DNA of 64,000 nucleotides from assembly GCA_905182435.1 (NCBI GenBank), contig CAJJBN010000021.1:1-64000 (forward strand), in the 5' to 3' direction. Both the position numbers and the translations under genes were made by a program. The notes beneath the pieces were generated by a model that made no database searches, was not told the DNA's origin, and saw nothing but the letters and a program-made list of their open reading frames with translations. The DNA is from Opitutaceae bacterium BACL24 MAG-120322-bin51 (GTDB taxonomy: Bacteria; Verrucomicrobiota; Verrucomicrobiia; Opitutales; Coraliomargaritaceae). Of this stretch, positions 1-11,806 are shown piece by piece (positions within the stretch are counted from its first letter, which is position 1; every line of letters starts with the position of its first letter).

Positions 1-48
1 AAAGCGGAGGAGACAAAACTCACGAAATACTTTGGTCTGACAGAATAA
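1..48 (+). CDS. C-terminal tail of an upstream gene (partial)
   Basis: Frame 1 is open from the window edge and reads 15 residues ending in KYFGLTE before a TAA at 46-48. The next gene starts 45 bases further on the same strand, so this could be the end of a co-oriented gene. Fifteen residues are too few to identify a family, and chance openness cannot be excluded. Confidence 0.3.
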   Translation, partial: KAEETKLTKYFGLTE

Positions 49-93
49 GCAGCGCATACTGAGACTATAGAGCGATCGATTCCTAATCACCTA

Positions 94-1404
94 ATGAACC
101 GTTTCCTCATCACCGCTTGTTTACTGTTTGGTCTGATAAAGTCCAGCCAAGGGCAAATCTATGCGGATGTTGAAGTCTCAGATGGGAGTACCTCGCTGGG
201 CACATTTCGTATTCAGCTCCACCACGACTTGGCACCTAGAACGGTGGCGAATTTCATTGGCCTAGCAACTGGTCAACGCGCGTGGATTGACCCGGGAAAC
301 GGCATACTGCAAGTTGATCGCCCGTATTATGACGGGCTTATCTTTCATAGGCTCATTCATAACTTCATGATTCAAGGCGGAGATCCACTCGGGACGGGGA
401 TGAGCGGCCCAGGTTACGTCTTTCAGGATGAATTCCACCCGAGCTTAAGCCACGTCGAATATGCGGTCTCGATGGCGAATTCAGGCCCCCTAAGCAATGG
501 CTCACAGTTTTTCATTAATTTATCCTCACCCACTGCTCTCGACAATAAGCATTCGATCTTCGGCATTGTCATAAATGACGCAACGTATCCCAATGGCCGC
601 AGCCTCATTGATGGCTTTAAGAGTAGCGCAAACTTCCCAACCAGCGCTTCGGATCGCCCGGACACACCCATCACGATTGACTCGGTCACGATCTCAGGGC
701 CCGACTTGGCTGCCTTCGGCATCCACGACCCAACTTTAGGCCTACCTACCGTTTCCCCCCTGCCCCTGAGCATCCGCCAAGACGCGGCAACAAGACAGTT
801 CTCCTTAGGTTGGGAAGCAAAGCGTCAATTTGACTACCCCCTCTACTTCGGAACAGATCTCCAGAACTGGAGCCTTGCCGGGAAGATTTTCTCCATGGAC
901 GACAATCCCGCTTACGAAATTGGCATCGCCACCACAGCTAAAGCGTTCTACCAATCCACACAAATTGACTACACCTGGCTATCCGAAGCACCACAGAACA
1001 TTCTCGCGGACGGAACACAGTTAGATTTTACTACCGACGGAGGAACGCTTCGGATCAACTTCGACGGGGCAGGTTCGGGTACGTGGCGGTTCATCTACAG
1101 CAACGGCACAACGGCAGATGACTCAGGCTCAATTACATCTTCAAGCCAAACCAACAGCATATCTGGCTACCCACTTATCCCTGCAAATGGAGTCTTCCTC
1201 AACAACACTGGGCAGACCTACAGCCGCTTTATTTCCCTCCGACAAATCACCGTCTTCATAGACGGCGATGCCGGCCCGAACCTCATAACTGCTGTGCAAC
1301 CTGTGCTTTCCTTCCACGAAAGCAGCGGAGGTTGGTATGACGGCGCAGCCAACAGCGGTAACCCAACAACCTTTCGCGGACAATTCATCATCACGACAGA
1401 TTAA
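94..1404 (+). CDS. Secreted cyclophilin-type peptidyl-prolyl cis-trans isomerase
   Basis: Probably catalyses cis-trans isomerisation of prolyl bonds during folding of exported proteins. The 436-residue product starts with a signal peptide (about residues 1-20, ending SSQG-Q). The cyclophilin fold spans about residues 22-200: the FHR motif with the catalytic-type arginine at residue 86, then QGGDP (94-98), then NGSQFFI and the closing FGIVI segment. Length is about twice that of a minimal cyclophilin. The C-terminal half (about 215-436) is rich in Thr, Ser, Gly and Asn, looks beta-rich, and matches no domain I recognise; it may be a surface or binding domain. It has no obvious operon partner; purL follows after about 220 bases that contain a repeat element. 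Family assignment is secure from motifs; the role of the C-terminal half is unknown. Confidence 0.9.
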   Translation: MNRFLITACLLFGLIKSSQGQIYADVEVSDGSTSLGTFRIQLHHDLAPRTVANFIGLATGQRAWIDPGNGILQVDRPYYDGLIFHRLIHNFMIQGGDPLGTGMSGPGYVFQDEFHPSLSHVEYAVSMANSGPLSNGSQFFINLSSPTALDNKHSIFGIVINDATYPNGRSLIDGFKSSANFPTSASDRPDTPITIDSVTISGPDLAAFGIHDPTLGLPTVSPLPLSIRQDAATRQFSLGWEAKRQFDYPLYFGTDLQNWSLAGKIFSMDDNPAYEIGIATTAKAFYQSTQIDYTWLSEAPQNILADGTQLDFTTDGGTLRINFDGAGSGTWRFIYSNGTTADDSGSITSSSQTNSISGYPLIPANGVFLNNTGQTYSRFISLRQITVFIDGDAGPNLITAVQPVLSFHESSGGWYDGAANSGNPTTFRGQFIITTD

Positions 1405-1510
1405 TTGTTACAGCTGGATGCAAAACCGTCCCAGCTTCATGTAAGTGATATAATCTGAGGTTCAGAGCGCAACCGCAGTCAGGCCTCGGTTTACCGAATT
1501 TTTCGCGGAT

Positions 1511-1616
1511 TCAGAACATCCAGCGTTGAACTCCCAACGTCCAACATCGAATATCTAGTTTTTCTTCTAAGTATTCATTCAGAGTTCGACGTTGGACGTT
1601 CGATGTTCGATGTTTT
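1511..1616. repeat. Intergenic inverted-repeat element of the NIEHRTSN type
   Basis: Two arms built on the core AACGTCCAAC(A/G)TCGAA face each other: left arm about 1521-1556, right arm about 1583-1616, with a loop of about 26 bases. The right arm is made of short overlapping TTCGA-type units. Read on the minus strand it translates to [11 protein letters not shown], a peptide I recall as a recurrent spurious end of predicted proteins in Verrucomicrobia, Planctomycetes and Lentisphaerae. It would fold into a long imperfect hairpin in RNA. It lies directly in front of purL and supplies a false upstream ATG at 1603. Confidence 0.75.
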
Positions 1617-1623
1617 CCCCCGC

Positions 1624-5538
<3,915 letters not shown>

Positions 5539-5606
5539 GGCGAGGAAAGACTTTACGCCCAAGCATGCTAGTTTGCGCAGCTCGCATAAATTGAAAAGCC
5601 CTTGCA

Positions 5607-5622
5607 ATGCAATTTCATGCAC
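5607..5622. promoter_or_regulatory. Candidate operator TGCA-N6-TGCA upstream of sulfatase
   Basis: ATGCAATTTCATGCAC: two TGCA half-sites (5608-5611 and 5618-5621) separated by six bases. The reverse complement matches 13 of 16 positions of the site at 13296-13311. Nearly symmetric outer arms CCTTGC and GCAAGG (5600-5605, 5623-5628) extend it. It lies about 120 bases before the sulfatase start. Assignment to the LacI-type regulator at 10443-11504 is inference. Confidence 0.5.
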
Positions 5623-5743
5623 GCAAGGTCACTGGTTCCTATACAGACCGTTAAATAATAGCGGGATGGGTAATGCGCTCCTTAAAGACACCTCTCTTCT
5701 TAAAACCAAAAATCATTACCCTGACTCAACTTTAAACGACTCA

Positions 5744-7252
5744 ATGCACCCGCATATGACAAAAAATCCCGCAGCTTCCTTATCGATTACCCAAGGCTTA
5801 AAACTCACATGGATCGCCAGTGCTTTCTATTTAAAGCTGGGCCTCATTAGTATGCTTTCGCTTGGCGGTCTTTGCGCCAAGGAAGCACCTAATTTCATCC
5901 TCGTTTTAACCGATGACCAGGGCTGGACGAGCCTGTCAGCAGCGATGGATCTTAGGCGCCCTAACAGCAAAAGTGATTATCACAAAACCCCTAACATGGA
6001 TGCCCTACTTGAACGCGGAATGCGCTTTAGTAATGGCTATGCAGCGGCTCCAGTTTGCTCGCCAACTCGCTACAGTATTCAATTTGGAAAATCACCCGCG
6101 CGCCTAAATTATACCAGGGTATTGGGTCGAAATGGAGCTGACCATAATCAAGTCGGAATCCCACAGGTTTTGAAAGCCGCCGATCCCGATTACTTATGCG
6201 CCCACCTCGGCAAGTGGCACATTAGTGCGGATCCTGAACGCTACGGTTACGATGTGCATGATGGCAAGACGACTAACCGAGAGGGAGGCTTTACGATGAA
6301 AGACAATGATCGCGAATGGGGGGGCTACGCCGAAGACGATCCTAAGCGAGTGTTCTCTCTCACCAACCGGGCCATCGACTTCATGCAAAAATCGCTCAAA
6401 GAGGAGCGGCCTTTCTTCATTCAGATCTCCCATTATGCGGTGCACTCGGACCTTGTTTATAACGAAGACGCTTTTGACGAGGTAGGTAATTGGCCTGATG
6501 GTAACATTCACCAGAACCGAGCTTACGCGGCCATGGTTCATAACTTGGATCAGTCAATTGGTCTGCTTCTCGAGGCTTATGACGCAATGGACCTCGCGGA
6601 AAACACCTACCTAATATTCACTTCAGACAACGGAGGCATGCCGACTCTGCCAATTCAACTCAACAAAGGGAAACCCTACCCGGCGGGGCTAAATTCTCCT
6701 CTACTTCGAGGCAAATGGGATTTGACCGAAGGTGGCATACGCGTGCCATTTGCCGTCATGGGTCCTGGGGTTGAAGCTGGTTCACAGAGTAATGAACCTG
6801 TCATCAGTTATGATCTTCTGCCTACTCTCGCAGATATCGCCGGTGCGACCGATGCCCTCCCTGATGAGCTAGATGGCCGAAGCATTCGTCCCGTGCTCAA
6901 AAATCCTGACACCAAAATTCAACGCCCACCCGAAGGCTTAGTCTTTCACTTCCCACATTACAATGTTGTCGGCCTCAATGAACCGCATTCAGCAATCCGC
7001 ATAGGCGACTACAAGCTACTGAAGTTCACTTCATCAAAGCGTGAATTACTCTTTAACGTCGCCGATGATCCCAGCGAGAGTGAAGATCTTTACGAGGCAA
7101 ACCTCGCTCTGGCTGGCAAACTCAATACTGCGCTGGAAACTTATCTTGATGCAGTCGGTGCAGAAAGACCAGAGGACAGTAATAGCTGGAAAGATTGGAA
7201 TGGTCGTTCGGGTGCAACTAAGACACTCTTTCTCTCACGATATCCGAAATGA
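5744..7252 (+). CDS. Secreted S1-family sulfatase
   Basis: Predicted type I sulfatase hydrolysing sulfate esters, probably on a polysaccharide, in the periplasm or outside the cell. The metal-binding start [11 protein letters not shown] and the formylglycine motif C-S-P-T-R (Cys about residue 105 from this start) are intact, followed by GKWHI and a second metal motif TSDNGG. About 502 residues, normal for the family. The frame is open further up (ATG codons at 5573 and 5666), but the segment before 5744 contains a candidate operator and is not sulfatase-like; ATG at 5744 or 5756 precedes a hydrophobic signal segment ending near GGLCAKEA. Its TGA overlaps ATGATG at 7249-7254, which fits coupling to the broken sulfatase that follows. 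Subfamily and substrate cannot be told by eye. No formylglycine-generating enzyme is present in the window. Confidence 0.88.
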   Translation: MHPHMTKNPAASLSITQGLKLTWIASAFYLKLGLISMLSLGGLCAKEAPNFILVLTDDQGWTSLSAAMDLRRPNSKSDYHKTPNMDALLERGMRFSNGYAAAPVCSPTRYSIQFGKSPARLNYTRVLGRNGADHNQVGIPQVLKAADPDYLCAHLGKWHISADPERYGYDVHDGKTTNREGGFTMKDNDREWGGYAEDDPKRVFSLTNRAIDFMQKSLKEERPFFIQISHYAVHSDLVYNEDAFDEVGNWPDGNIHQNRAYAAMVHNLDQSIGLLLEAYDAMDLAENTYLIFTSDNGGMPTLPIQLNKGKPYPAGLNSPLLRGKWDLTEGGIRVPFAVMGPGVEAGSQSNEPVISYDLLPTLADIAGATDALPDELDGRSIRPVLKNPDTKIQRPPEGLVFHFPHYNVVGLNEPHSAIRIGDYKLLKFTSSKRELLFNVADDPSESEDLYEANLALAGKLNTALETYLDAVGAERPEDSNSWKDWNGRSGATKTLFLSRYPK

Positions 7253-7625
7253 TGCACCAATTGCCTTCACCACTCGCTGCCTGCGGAGCTTACTTATTCT
7301 GCTCTGCCTGTCAGTAGGTGTCTACGCAAACACAAGCGCGACGAAGCCGAATATTGTTCTAATCTTTGTGGATGACATGGGCAACGGCGATCCCGGATGC
7401 TACGGCGGTTCGCTCGTGCCCACTCCTAACATTGATTCATTAACTGAACCAGGCATTCGACTTGCCTAAGGTTACAGCGTAAGCGCCGTTCGCGGGCCCA
7501 GCCGAGTCGGACTCATCAGCGGCATGCAACCAAGCCGCATTGGCGTCTGCTGGAATCCTGATATGGGGGCAGTGCCCCTCCTTAATACTGTTCAGGGTGG
7601 CGATAATCTCCCCAGCGGTGCTTGA
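7249..7625 (+). pseudogene. Remnant of a second sulfatase
   Basis: Only the N-terminal part of a sulfatase survives. Starting at the ATGATG that overlaps the previous stop codon, one frame gives [10 protein letters not shown]; the frame starting at 7251 then gives a signal-like segment ([14 protein letters not shown]) and [13 protein letters not shown], so an early frameshift is implied. An in-frame TAA lies at 7467-7469. Beyond it the same frame continues with GPSRVGLISGM and GVCWNPDMGAVPL, clearly sulfatase sequence. The catalytic position reads A-V-R-G-P-S-R, so the cysteine normally converted to formylglycine is arginine. The remnant runs into the 3' end of the convergent sulfatase, and the rest of the gene is gone. 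Four independent lesions make this a real pseudogene rather than a read error. Confidence 0.85.
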
Positions 7626-9042
7626 TCGTCCGCTTGAGTGGTATTTGCATACCTCCCGAGTTTTCCAGCCAGTCATAAATCTCACCGGCGAGTTCGCGGA
7701 TAAGGTCCTGGTGCTCGGGGTGCTCGATTAAATTATACATTTCGTTGGGGTCGCTCTGGAGATCGTAGAGTTCGTTTCGTTCCCAGAGCCCATGATAGCG
7801 GATTAACTTGTAACGATCTGTGCGAACACCGTACACGGATGGGGTCATCGGATAATCATACTCCCAATAATATTCGTAAAAGACCTTATCCCGCCAGGGC
7901 ACTTCTTTTCCGACGAGCAATGGCAAAAAGGAATCCCCGTGCATCTCAGGATTTTTTTCAAGTCCTGCCATCGCCATAACTGTGGGCGCAATATCAATGT
8001 TTTGCACAAGGCTATGTAAAGTTTCACCACCTTCAAATAGATCAGGGCAGCGCACTAGGAGCGGCACCTTGGCGGATTCCTCATAGAAATGTCGCTTGTC
8101 GATCAATCCATGCTCACCCCAGCTGAAGCCGTTGTCGCCCATATAGATCACTACGGTTTCATCCGCAAGACCGCGCGCTTCTAGATACGCCATCACAGTG
8201 CCGATACTTTCATCGACTCCCATGAGGGTTTCGCAATAATCGATGACCAAGTCACCCACTGCTCCGTTGCCATGATACATGAAATCCACACCGTGCCAGC
8301 TGTGGCGCTGCTCCTTGACCCACTCCGGCCAGAGTAAATCTTTATAGCTACCATCTTGGGTTTGTGAGTAGGTCGCCGGTAATTCGTAGTCTACCCCTGC
8401 ATACATCCCCGCATGGCGGGCTGCCTGCTTGAATTCTGAGTGTACCGCCTTGTGCGATAGATACACGAAAAAGGGCTGATCCGATTCTATTTGCTCCATC
8501 CATTCCACCGCATGCTCCGTTAGTAGATCAGATGTATACACGGTATCCTCATAACTGGTATGCTCCCCATTGATGTTGAGCGTCACCCCAGTGTAGACAC
8601 CCTGTCCTTTAAAGGATTCCCAATGATTAAAGCCAGGCTGCGGGTCGTCTGACTCGTCACCCATGTGCCATTTACCAAAAAACGCAGTCTGATAGCCCGC
8701 TTGCTGTAGGTATTCTGGGAAATAAGTCAGGTTGCCCGGGTTTGGGGCCTGATTGTCGACGATGGTATGCGTATGGGCGTAGAGACCCGTTAAAATCGAG
8801 GCGCGACTCGGGGAACAGAGGGAGGTGGTCACGTAAGCTTGGTCGAAATACACTCCCCGCTCTGCCATGTTATCCATGTGTGGCGTCTTCAGCCAAGGCA
8901 GTTTGCCGGTAAAGCCCATGAAATCGAAGCGGTGATCATCGCTTAAGATGAAGACGACATTACGCTTCATTGCTTGAGTGGTGCCAGCGTAGCTGGGCAA
9001 CATGGTTACCAGTAATAGGAGGGAAATAAACTGAGTCTTCAT
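7582..9042 (-). CDS. Secreted S1-family sulfatase
   Basis: Type I sulfatase of 486 residues with a signal peptide (about 1-20, ending PSYAG) and the metal-binding opening NVVFILSDDHR. The formylglycine motif is C-S-P-S-R (Cys76), followed by FFGKWHMGD and YMGDNGF (late metal ligands). The C-terminal block FYEYYWEYDYPMTPSVYGVR resembles that of the sulfatase at 11807-13282, so the two are closer to each other than to the other sulfatases here. Several relatives with this layout act on N-acetylglucosamine-6-sulfate or marine galactans, but substrate cannot be assigned. It faces the sulfatase remnant tail to tail and overlaps its last bases. The upstream region, shared with the divergent PEP-CTERM gene, carries candidate operators at 9131 and 9311. 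Confidence 0.9.
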   Translation of the reverse strand: MKTQFISLLLLVTMLPSYAGTTQAMKRNVVFILSDDHRFDFMGFTGKLPWLKTPHMDNMAERGVYFDQAYVTTSLCSPSRASILTGLYAHTHTIVDNQAPNPGNLTYFPEYLQQAGYQTAFFGKWHMGDESDDPQPGFNHWESFKGQGVYTGVTLNINGEHTSYEDTVYTSDLLTEHAVEWMEQIESDQPFFVYLSHKAVHSEFKQAARHAGMYAGVDYELPATYSQTQDGSYKDLLWPEWVKEQRHSWHGVDFMYHGNGAVGDLVIDYCETLMGVDESIGTVMAYLEARGLADETVVIYMGDNGFSWGEHGLIDKRHFYEESAKVPLLVRCPDLFEGGETLHSLVQNIDIAPTVMAMAGLEKNPEMHGDSFLPLLVGKEVPWRDKVFYEYYWEYDYPMTPSVYGVRTDRYKLIRYHGLWERNELYDLQSDPNEMYNLIEHPEHQDLIRELAGEIYDWLENSGGMQIPLKRTIKHRWGDYRHPEQY

Positions 9043-9130
9043 TGGGTGGTTAGTTTCTAAAATATGCTCTAAAGCAATAAAAATACTTCGCCCTTACGAA
9101 TGCTAGACAGAAAGCCGTTTCAATTAAAAA

Positions 9131-9146
9131 GTGCACACAATTGCAA
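9131..9146. promoter_or_regulatory. Candidate operator TGCA-N6-TGCA upstream of sulfatase
   Basis: GTGCACACAATTGCAA: half-sites at 9132-9135 and 9142-9145 with a six-base spacer. It lies about 90 bases before the start of the minus-strand sulfatase (9042) in a 400-base divergent region. Right-hand half is weaker than in the other copies, and it overlaps the first unit of the 40-base tandem repeat. Confidence 0.4.
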
Positions 9147-9208
9147 TTATGATTCAATATCTTCGAAAAAGGGCCACTAATTGCAATAATGATCAAAATC
9201 TTTGAAAA
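9139..9208. repeat. Imperfect tandem repeat, 40-base period
   Basis: AATTGCAATTATGATTCAAT at 9139 recurs as AATTGCAATAATGATCAAAA at 9179, each followed by a TCTTTGAAAA-like end. Two copies only, about 30 similar bases each. It lies in the AT-rich region between the divergent sulfatase and PEP-CTERM genes. Two copies 40 bases apart could be paired protein-binding sites or a simple duplication. The rest of the 9043-9442 interval holds two candidate operators and a promoter and no gene. Confidence 0.55.
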
Positions 9209-9310
9209 TTCTGAAGTAATATTCAGGCGATCATTAAATTCATAATCTATTAATAATGAGGGCATTAAGGGATTTAAAGCCTGCTGGTTACTAAAAGTCT
9301 AGTTTTTATA

Positions 9311-9326
9311 GTGCATTAATGTGCAA
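9311..9326. promoter_or_regulatory. Candidate operator TGCA-N6-TGCA upstream of PEP-CTERM gene
   Basis: GTGCATTAATGTGCAA, with half-sites at 9312-9315 and 9322-9325. It shares GTGCATTAA and GTGCA with the site at 13295. It ends seven bases before a likely -35 element, a position that would suit activation or weak repression. Confidence 0.5.
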
Positions 9327-9332
9327 AAAAGC

Positions 9333-9366
9333 TTGCACCGGGTGGAAAATTTTATATATATATAAA
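9333..9366 (+). promoter_or_regulatory. Likely sigma-70-type promoter of the PEP-CTERM gene
   Basis: TTGCAC at 9333-9338 resembles a -35 box, and the run TATATATATATAAA (9353-9366) offers several -10 boxes at 16 to 18 bases spacing. About 80 bases of AT-rich leader follow before the ATG at 9443. Seen in sequence; transcription start not determined. Confidence 0.5.
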
Positions 9367-9442
9367 CATAATCCTATTCCAACTGAAGATACCTAGTATT
9401 TTTAGTTCACAATTACCCTGTATTAACAAAACCCTACACAAC

Positions 9443-10291
9443 ATGAAATCCAAACTACTTAAACTGTCCCTTGCTGCTTCAGCATTCGCATTTTCAATCT
9501 CGTCATCGAACGCGCAAACAATCGACGGCAGTACAGCCTACATGGGGTTCTCGCAATTTTTAGTACTCACCTCAGGCCAAAATAATACTAATCTTGCTGA
9601 ATCAACCCCTGATGTAACTGGTGGTGGTTATCTTTCTGGCATAGCTGGTACAGGCGCCTCTGGTAATGGTTTTGGTGCTTTTGGTAAGTTCGCGAACAGC
9701 ACTGCTGGTCTTAACGATAGCAGTTTTGGTGGTGTGACTGACGGTCCCGATCTCACTGGCATTGGTGGCAACAGCGCGATCAAGTTCAAAACAGCCGATA
9801 GTAAATATCGCCTCGATTTCTTGATTCAAAACGATAGCGCAGCTGACTTCATTTTAGACAGTATTCACTTCGATAGCAGACGTCCTGATGCAACCGCTAA
9901 CAACGCATTCACCATACAGTATCTTTCTAACAACGGAAATAGCAATTTACAAAACATGGGGACTGGTGACAATGTCGGAAATTTAGCTTTCATTGCTGGA
10001 TCATCTGATACAGAAGGTGTAGCTGTAGATGTTGGTGTAAGTCAACATGATGTTTCCATTGCCGCTAACCTTGCTGGCAATAATGTAGGTGTAAAACTTG
10101 CTCCTGGTGATAAGGCATCCTTTCGGATTTCATGGTTCGGTTCTACTAACATTCAAAAGCAGAATCAAATGGACAATCTCGCCATCTCAGGAGTATTCGC
10201 AACAGCAGTCCCAGAGCCTAGCTCCTACGCCTTACTTGCTGGCCTCTTCGCCTGCACTTACATGATGGTTCGCCGTCGTTCAGTAAGCTAG
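9443..10291 (+). CDS. PEP-CTERM sorting-domain surface protein
   Basis: A 282-residue exported protein with a clear signal peptide (about 1-24, ending SSSNA-Q) and a C-terminal PEP-CTERM tail: VPEPSSYALL (from about residue 256), a hydrophobic stretch, then the basic end RRRSVS. PEP-CTERM tails are recognised by exosortases, which cleave and transfer such proteins to the envelope or outside; an exosortase-family protein is encoded at 52521-53480. The body is rich in Gly, Asn, Ser and Asp with repeated G-x-G patterns and looks like a beta-sandwich; it matches no enzyme I recognise. It has its own promoter, a candidate operator and a strong terminator, so it is a single-gene unit divergent from a sulfatase. 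Location in the cluster suggests a carbohydrate-binding or surface-structure role, which is inference. Confidence 0.88.
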   Translation: MKSKLLKLSLAASAFAFSISSSNAQTIDGSTAYMGFSQFLVLTSGQNNTNLAESTPDVTGGGYLSGIAGTGASGNGFGAFGKFANSTAGLNDSSFGGVTDGPDLTGIGGNSAIKFKTADSKYRLDFLIQNDSAADFILDSIHFDSRRPDATANNAFTIQYLSNNGNSNLQNMGTGDNVGNLAFIAGSSDTEGVAVDVGVSQHDVSIAANLAGNNVGVKLAPGDKASFRISWFGSTNIQKQNQMDNLAISGVFATAVPEPSSYALLAGLFACTYMMVRRRSVS

Positions 10292-10311
10292 ACTAAGCAC
10301 TATTTCTCGAA

Positions 10312-10339
10312 AAGCCTCCCTTATTGGGAGGCTTTTTTT
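10312..10339 (+). terminator. Rho-independent terminator
   Basis: AAGCCTCCC (10312-10320) pairs perfectly with GGGAGGCTT (10326-10334) around a five-base loop, followed by a T-run to 10339. It closes the PEP-CTERM gene 20 bases after its stop. Confidence 0.95.
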
Positions 10340-10442
10340 ATGTCTGAGAACAAGGGTTCGCTAATGTTCAGAGAGAATAAGCCCCACCCTGCTTAGTGGC
10401 ATCACACTTGAGCTAGATCTTTACCAGCTAGAGTAAAGGAGA

Positions 10443-11504
10443 CTACGCTTCATCTGCGATTCGACCATCGCTGTCGCCCGCTAAGACCTTACCGTTCAAA
10501 TAAACGTGCTGAGTAGCGCTGAAACGACTTTCTAGCAAATCATGCAGCCGTCTGGCAGCTTGATAGCCAATCTCGCGATAAGGTATTTGAATCGTAGTCA
10601 AATCGAATTGGTCAGTTGCATTTGGGATGCCATCAAAACCTGTAATGGAATAATCTCTACCAACAACCAAACCATACTGGGAAAATACAGATATAAAGTC
10701 ATAGGCAATATGGTCCGCAGGGCAGATCCATGCAGTCACGCCGTCCTTAGTCTGCTGAATCGCCTTTTGATAGCTTTCATCCAAGGAGTAAGTGTCCTTT
10801 TTATACAGGTTTAAAACATCCTCTGGGCGAAATTGAAGTCCAGCACGGGTTAATTTTTCAACAAATGCACTGAAGCGTCGATACACCCAAAGCGGCTCGA
10901 CTGAGTAACGCCTTGAGAAAAAGCCAATTCGGTGATGTCCCTCATCGATCAGTCTTTGCATTAGATGAGATACCCCGCGGTGATGGTCCACATCAATACA
11001 GTCCAGATCTTGGGCACCAAATTGTTCGACCAGAGACACACAAGGAAATAGGCGCATGAGCCCATCAATGACCTTAGCTGGGAATGGATACACCAATAGG
11101 ACGCCGTCCCAAAGTGGTTTCTTATCTTTGAGCAGCTTTTTGTAAGTGCCCTCTTCAAGGTTATCTTCCTTGGGATCAATGATGTGAATATCAAGCTGTA
11201 GCTTGTTCAGCTGCGCATATTCAGAAATCCCCGGTAATAGCTGAAAACCAGGGCTCTCATACTCAGTGCTATTATATTCCTCCAAATTACTACAGATCAG
11301 CACTGCTAAGGTTTGCTGATTTGAGCTGCTCCCTTTTTTACCATTCTTTCTCGGCTCTAGATAATTATAGCCTAACTCAGATGCCAGTGAAAAGACCGCT
11401 GCGCGGGTATCTGGATTGATCCCGGCATGGTTGGTAAAGCATCTAGAAACAGTGGTTCGGGAGATACCAAGCTTGTCTGCTATTAATTGCTGGTTCACCT
11501 CCAT
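10443..11504 (-). CDS. LacI-family transcriptional regulator
   Basis: A 353-residue DNA-binding repressor or activator. Residues 4-47 form the LacI helix-turn-helix (QQLIADKLGISRTTVSRCF), and residues about 65-345 are a periplasmic-binding-protein-like sensor with the usual closing features (GFDG, QIPYREIGYQAARRL). It sits between two sulfatase blocks and is the only transcription factor recognised in the cluster, so it probably senses a sugar released from the polysaccharide. Oddly, the hinge after GYNY reads LEPRKNGKKGSSSNQQ and lacks the N-x-x-A-R-x-L hinge helix typical of LacI proteins. In classical members that helix wedges the operator centre at CG; here the proposed operators have a central spacer without CG. 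No copy of the TGCA-N6-TGCA site was found in its own upstream region. Confidence 0.92.
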   Translation of the reverse strand: MEVNQQLIADKLGISRTTVSRCFTNHAGINPDTRAAVFSLASELGYNYLEPRKNGKKGSSSNQQTLAVLICSNLEEYNSTEYESPGFQLLPGISEYAQLNKLQLDIHIIDPKEDNLEEGTYKKLLKDKKPLWDGVLLVYPFPAKVIDGLMRLFPCVSLVEQFGAQDLDCIDVDHHRGVSHLMQRLIDEGHHRIGFFSRRYSVEPLWVYRRFSAFVEKLTRAGLQFRPEDVLNLYKKDTYSLDESYQKAIQQTKDGVTAWICPADHIAYDFISVFSQYGLVVGRDYSITGFDGIPNATDQFDLTTIQIPYREIGYQAARRLHDLLESRFSATQHVYLNGKVLAGDSDGRIADEA

Positions 11505-11806
11505 TAGATACTAGGGGCTTGTGTAAGTAAGTTTGATGTCAAATCCGTCATTGGCAGTCCTTATTTAAGAACTACTTTGTATCGGAGATGCAATCAATTT
11601 AAAGTCCAAGAGGGAAATGATAATGAACCATCAATCACGATAAATGATCTAAATCTCTCATTGCAAATAATTGATATTTGCTCAGAACGCGATGCTACTA
11701 AAGAAACAAGCCGCACGCTACAAATACGTAAGGTCGGCTATCCCCATTCTTGGTGATTTTGTCTATGACAACAAAATTCAAATTATTCGCTCAGTAATCG
11801 GCTGCA
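11505..11806. other. Non-coding interval between lacI-type gene and sulfatase
   Basis: About 300 AT-rich bases between the start of the regulator gene and the stop of the next minus-strand sulfatase. It must hold the regulator promoter. I see no open frame with family features, no hairpin with a T-run and no TGCA-N6-TGCA site. ATTTGC/GCAAAT-like words near 11670-11690 are the only small symmetry. Confidence 0.5.

Noticed and set aside
9139..9208. Possible CRISPR-like repeat
   Set aside because: Only two imperfect copies with a 10-base gap and no cas genes.
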